From Verrucomicrobiota bacterium (GTDB lineage Bacteria; Verrucomicrobiota; Verrucomicrobiia; Verrucomicrobiales; Verrucomicrobiaceae): 6,967 nucleotides of DNA. The position numbers were made by a program, and so were the translations under genes. Within the stretch, counting starts at the first letter, position 1. Each line of letters opens with the position of its first letter. Positions 5,032 to 6,967 of the stretch are shown one piece after another. The notes beneath the pieces were generated by a model, which was not told the DNA's origin, made no database searches, and saw nothing but the letters and a program-made list of their open reading frames with translations. The DNA is taken from NCBI GenBank assembly GCA_023429545.1, contig JAEYUU010000274.1:1-6967 (forward strand), in the 5' to 3' direction.

Positions 5032-6967
5032 TCAATACCTCACGCCCGGCTTTACGAAGTATTCCTGGACGATCCGGAACTCCTGGCCGCTCCGGTCTTC
5101 CCAACCCATGGCGTAAGGCCAGACCATGAGTTCCACGAGGTCGCCAGCGAACAGGTCCTCGGCGGCGATGGTATCTGATGGGGAACTGGCATAGTCCGCA
5201 ATGCGGATCTCATTGAAGACCTCCGCCTTCTCCTTCGGTGCGTCGGCTTCCACACGTCCCTTGTTACCGTCCTCGGTGCGCACGGAGAGAACCATCTTGC
5301 TGGTGGTGGCATTCCATGAAAAGCCCACCAGATTGAACATTTTCACATTGCGTCCGGTGACCTTGGCTTCCTTGACCGTGTTGCCAATTTTCATCCCCAG
5401 CTTCCATTCGTTGTTGGGATAGGCGCGCAGGCTCAGGTGGCCCTTGTCTCCCTGATTGCGGAGGCGGAGGCACCGGACCTCCTTGGTGGTGATGTTTGGC
5501 CGCACCAGCATCACCACGGTGAGACCGGGGGCCTTCTGGGTTCCGCCCAGCGGGTATTCCTTGATGCCCGGGTTGTCGAGCTTCATGGTATGAATCATCG
5601 CATTCCCGCTGGTGAAGCGCAGGATGCCGGTCTTGTACTTCAGACCGGAGGGCATTTCATCAACGTAGGTCGGGCAGTTCTGCTTGAGCTGGTTGAAGGC
5701 CTGAAGGGTCCCATCGCCGCCGGCGCTGGCTTGATCGTGCCAGGCCACCACCTTGTCCCCGGGGGTAGCGGGAGCAGTCTGCCCTCCATCCTTGTAGGCA
5801 TCCATCTTGTCGCCAGCACGATAGTGGAGCACGATGCCCGGCTGGAGGAATCCCGCAGCACGCGCCGGCGGAGCTGTGTTGGGAGTCGCGGACGCGATGT
5901 TCGTCGAGGTGCTGCCGCGCTTGCCATCAGATTTGCCGCCCCTGAGCATGAAGAAAAGAGCCACACCCAGAAGCAGGGCGCCACCACCCGCATAGATGAG
6001 CATCTTTTTCTTGTTCATGCCGCCTTCCTCCTCTTCTACCCGGGTGGGACGCCTCACGGAGGTGGGAGTGGGGACGGCGCCCGTGGGCCGTCGCGGTGGA
6101 ACTCCGCCGGTGGGTTTCCTCGGCGGCACGGAACTGGTGATGCGCTGGGAGACTGAACCCGAGTTGCGCGGCGGAATGTGTCCCGTGGAGACACGCGGCA
6201 CGGCGACGGGGGGATGATAGGGTTCATCCGGTACGGCTACAGCCACCTGGACGGTATCGATGCCCTCGGAGAGCCAGCCTGCCACGGCGAGTCCGCGCAG
6301 TGAGTTGAGCGCCTGCTGTGCATTGGCGGGGCGGTGGGCCGGATCCGTGTTAAAGAGCCACATCACCCAGTCACAGACAGGTTGGGGGATGTTCGGCGCC
6401 ACCTGCACCAGGGGATATACCAGGTGCTGGAGATGAGCATCCATCACTCCCCGTACCGTATCCGCCTCGAAAGGTCTCCGCCCGCTCAGCGCCTGGTAGA
6501 GCACGCAGCCCAGGGAGTAGAGGTCCGTGCGGCCATCCACTGGCTTCCGCAGGAGCTGTTCGGGCGCCATGTAGTAGATGGAACCCATGATATTGCCGCT
6601 CTGGTCCTCGGTCATTTTCTTCGCGCCGTACGACATGCGGGCGAGGCCGAAGTCCAGCACCTTCACTTGGAGGCGTCCGCTGGGCAGGCGGCGGATCTTG
6701 ATGTTCTCCGGCTTCACATCGCGGTGGAGCACGCTCTGGCTGTGCGCGGAAACCAGGGCCTCCAGCGTCTGTGTGGCCAGTTCGTTGAAATCGGGCAGGC
6801 TCATGGGCGCCGCGTTGATCCAGTCCGCGAGCGTGTCGCCCTCCACGAGCTCCATCACCATGAAGAAGCCCTGCTCATCGCTGCCGAGGTCAATGACGGA
6901 CACGACATTGGCGTGCTGGAGCGTAGCGAGTGAGGCAGCTTCCTTCTTGATCCCCCCAGACTGCGAG
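5032..6967 (-). CDS. receptor-like Ser/Thr protein kinase with C-terminal lectin-like domain (5' end missing)
   Basis: Eukaryotic-like (Hanks-type) kinase of which 644 residues are visible; the start, glycine-rich loop and ATP-binding Lys lie beyond the right edge. The frame is open to the edge, and the first visible residues (IKKEAASLATLQHANVV) are helix C with its conserved Glu at visible position 9, so the GTG at 6903 is not the start. Following are HRDVKPEN (81-88, catalytic D83), DFG (105-107), an APE motif (134-136), DGRTDLYSLG (144-153) and the subdomain XI Arg at 212; all residues for activity in this lobe are present. Next come a Pro/Arg-rich linker with [IV]PPR repeats, one transmembrane helix (about 322-341) flanked by KKK, and a C-terminal region of about 270 residues (373-640) outside the membrane. 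That region (VVAWHDQASAGGDGTLQA; then GDLVELMVWPYAM near the end) resembles concanavalin A/LamG-like sandwiches; this is inference. It probably transduces an extracytoplasmic signal; ligand and substrates unknown. Confidence 0.95.
   Translation of the reverse strand, partial: SQSGGIKKEAASLATLQHANVVSVIDLGSDEQGFFMVMELVEGDTLADWINAAPMSLPDFNELATQTLEALVSAHSQSVLHRDVKPENIKIRRLPSGRLQVKVLDFGLARMSYGAKKMTEDQSGNIMGSIYYMAPEQLLRKPVDGRTDLYSLGCVLYQALSGRRPFEADTVRGVMDAHLQHLVYPLVQVAPNIPQPVCDWVMWLFNTDPAHRPANAQQALNSLRGLAVAGWLSEGIDTVQVAVAVPDEPYHPPVAVPRVSTGHIPPRNSGSVSQRITSSVPPRKPTGGVPPRRPTGAVPTPTSVRRPTRVEEEEGGMNKKKMLIYAGGGALLLGVALFFMLRGGKSDGKRGSTSTNIASATPNTAPPARAAGFLQPGIVLHYRAGDKMDAYKDGGQTAPATPGDKVVAWHDQASAGGDGTLQAFNQLKQNCPTYVDEMPSGLKYKTGILRFTSGNAMIHTMKLDNPGIKEYPLGGTQKAPGLTVVMLVRPNITTKEVRCLRLRNQGDKGHLSLRAYPNNEWKLGMKIGNTVKEAKVTGRNVKMFNLVGFSWNATTSKMVLSVRTEDGNKGRVEADAPKEKAEVFNEIRIADYASSPSDTIAAEDLFAGDLVELMVWPYAMGWEDRSGQEFRIVQEYFVKPGVRY
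6070..6177 (-). repeat. Pro/Arg-rich repeat in the kinase linker
   Basis: Within the kinase gene the juxtamembrane linker has three related units: IPPRNSGS, then VPPRKPTGG and VPPRRPTGA directly in tandem, followed by VP. The 9-residue units are encoded by similar 27-base DNA stretches. The linker is on the cytoplasmic side of the membrane helix, is strongly basic, and is probably disordered; its Ser and Thr residues are plausible autophosphorylation sites, which is inference. Confidence 0.6.

Noticed and set aside
5437..6156. Plus-strand open frame opposite the kinase linker and outer domain
   Set aside because: Antisense shadow of the kinase frame, rich in Gly, Arg and His, without a domain.
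6901..6903. GTG as start codon of the kinase
   Set aside because: The frame stays open to the right edge and the upstream codons encode a normal kinase helix C, so this GTG is an internal Val.
6334..6933. Plus-strand open frame opposite the kinase catalytic domain
   Set aside because: The minus strand carries HRD, DFG and APE motifs here; the plus frame is a shadow.

Overview
The window carries seven protein-coding loci and no RNA genes or mobile elements that I can see. The gene types suggest a free-living member of the PVC bacteria, most likely Verrucomicrobiota. The evidence is a GC-rich sequence, a long Ser/Thr kinase with a membrane anchor and an extracytoplasmic lectin-like domain, a SMUG-type uracil-DNA glycosylase, and a coiled-coil zinc-ribbon protein of the CdsZ type. 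This assignment is inference from gene content, not from a marker gene.

Left half (1-3549): four loci lie on the minus strand, in transcriptional order SMUG-type uracil-DNA glycosylase (2789-3549), a family 3 glycosidase resembling NagZ (1592-2704), a coiled-coil/C4 zinc-ribbon protein (747-1448) and a GNAT acetyltransferase (222-662). The gaps are about 84, 143 and 84 bases, so they may be partly co-transcribed but do not form a tight operon. The glycosylase is broken by a one-base frameshift at about 3085-3100 that separates its two catalytic motifs. The 143-base gap between the glycosidase and zinc-ribbon genes holds two facing arrays of 7-base repeats and, against the zinc-ribbon start codon, a pyrimidine-only run broken by single A's. 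At the far left edge a possible start codon preceded by an AAAGGAG-like site may begin another minus-strand gene that leaves the window.

Middle (3550-4978): a divergent spacer of about 230 bases separates the glycosylase from two plus-strand genes, a class I SAM-dependent methyltransferase (3781-4392) and a YciI/DGPF-domain protein (4586-4978).

Right (5032-6967): a Ser/Thr protein kinase runs in from the right edge on the minus strand, convergent with the YciI gene. Only the end of its N-lobe, the whole C-lobe, a Pro/Arg-rich repeat linker, one transmembrane helix and a large C-terminal domain predicted to be concanavalin-like are visible.

Functionally the window looks like an assortment of housekeeping and accessory genes (base-excision repair, cell-wall sugar recycling, small-molecule modification, transmembrane signalling) rather than one pathway. 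The points most worth a second look are the frameshifted glycosylase, the facing heptad arrays and the receptor-like kinase with its extracytoplasmic domain.
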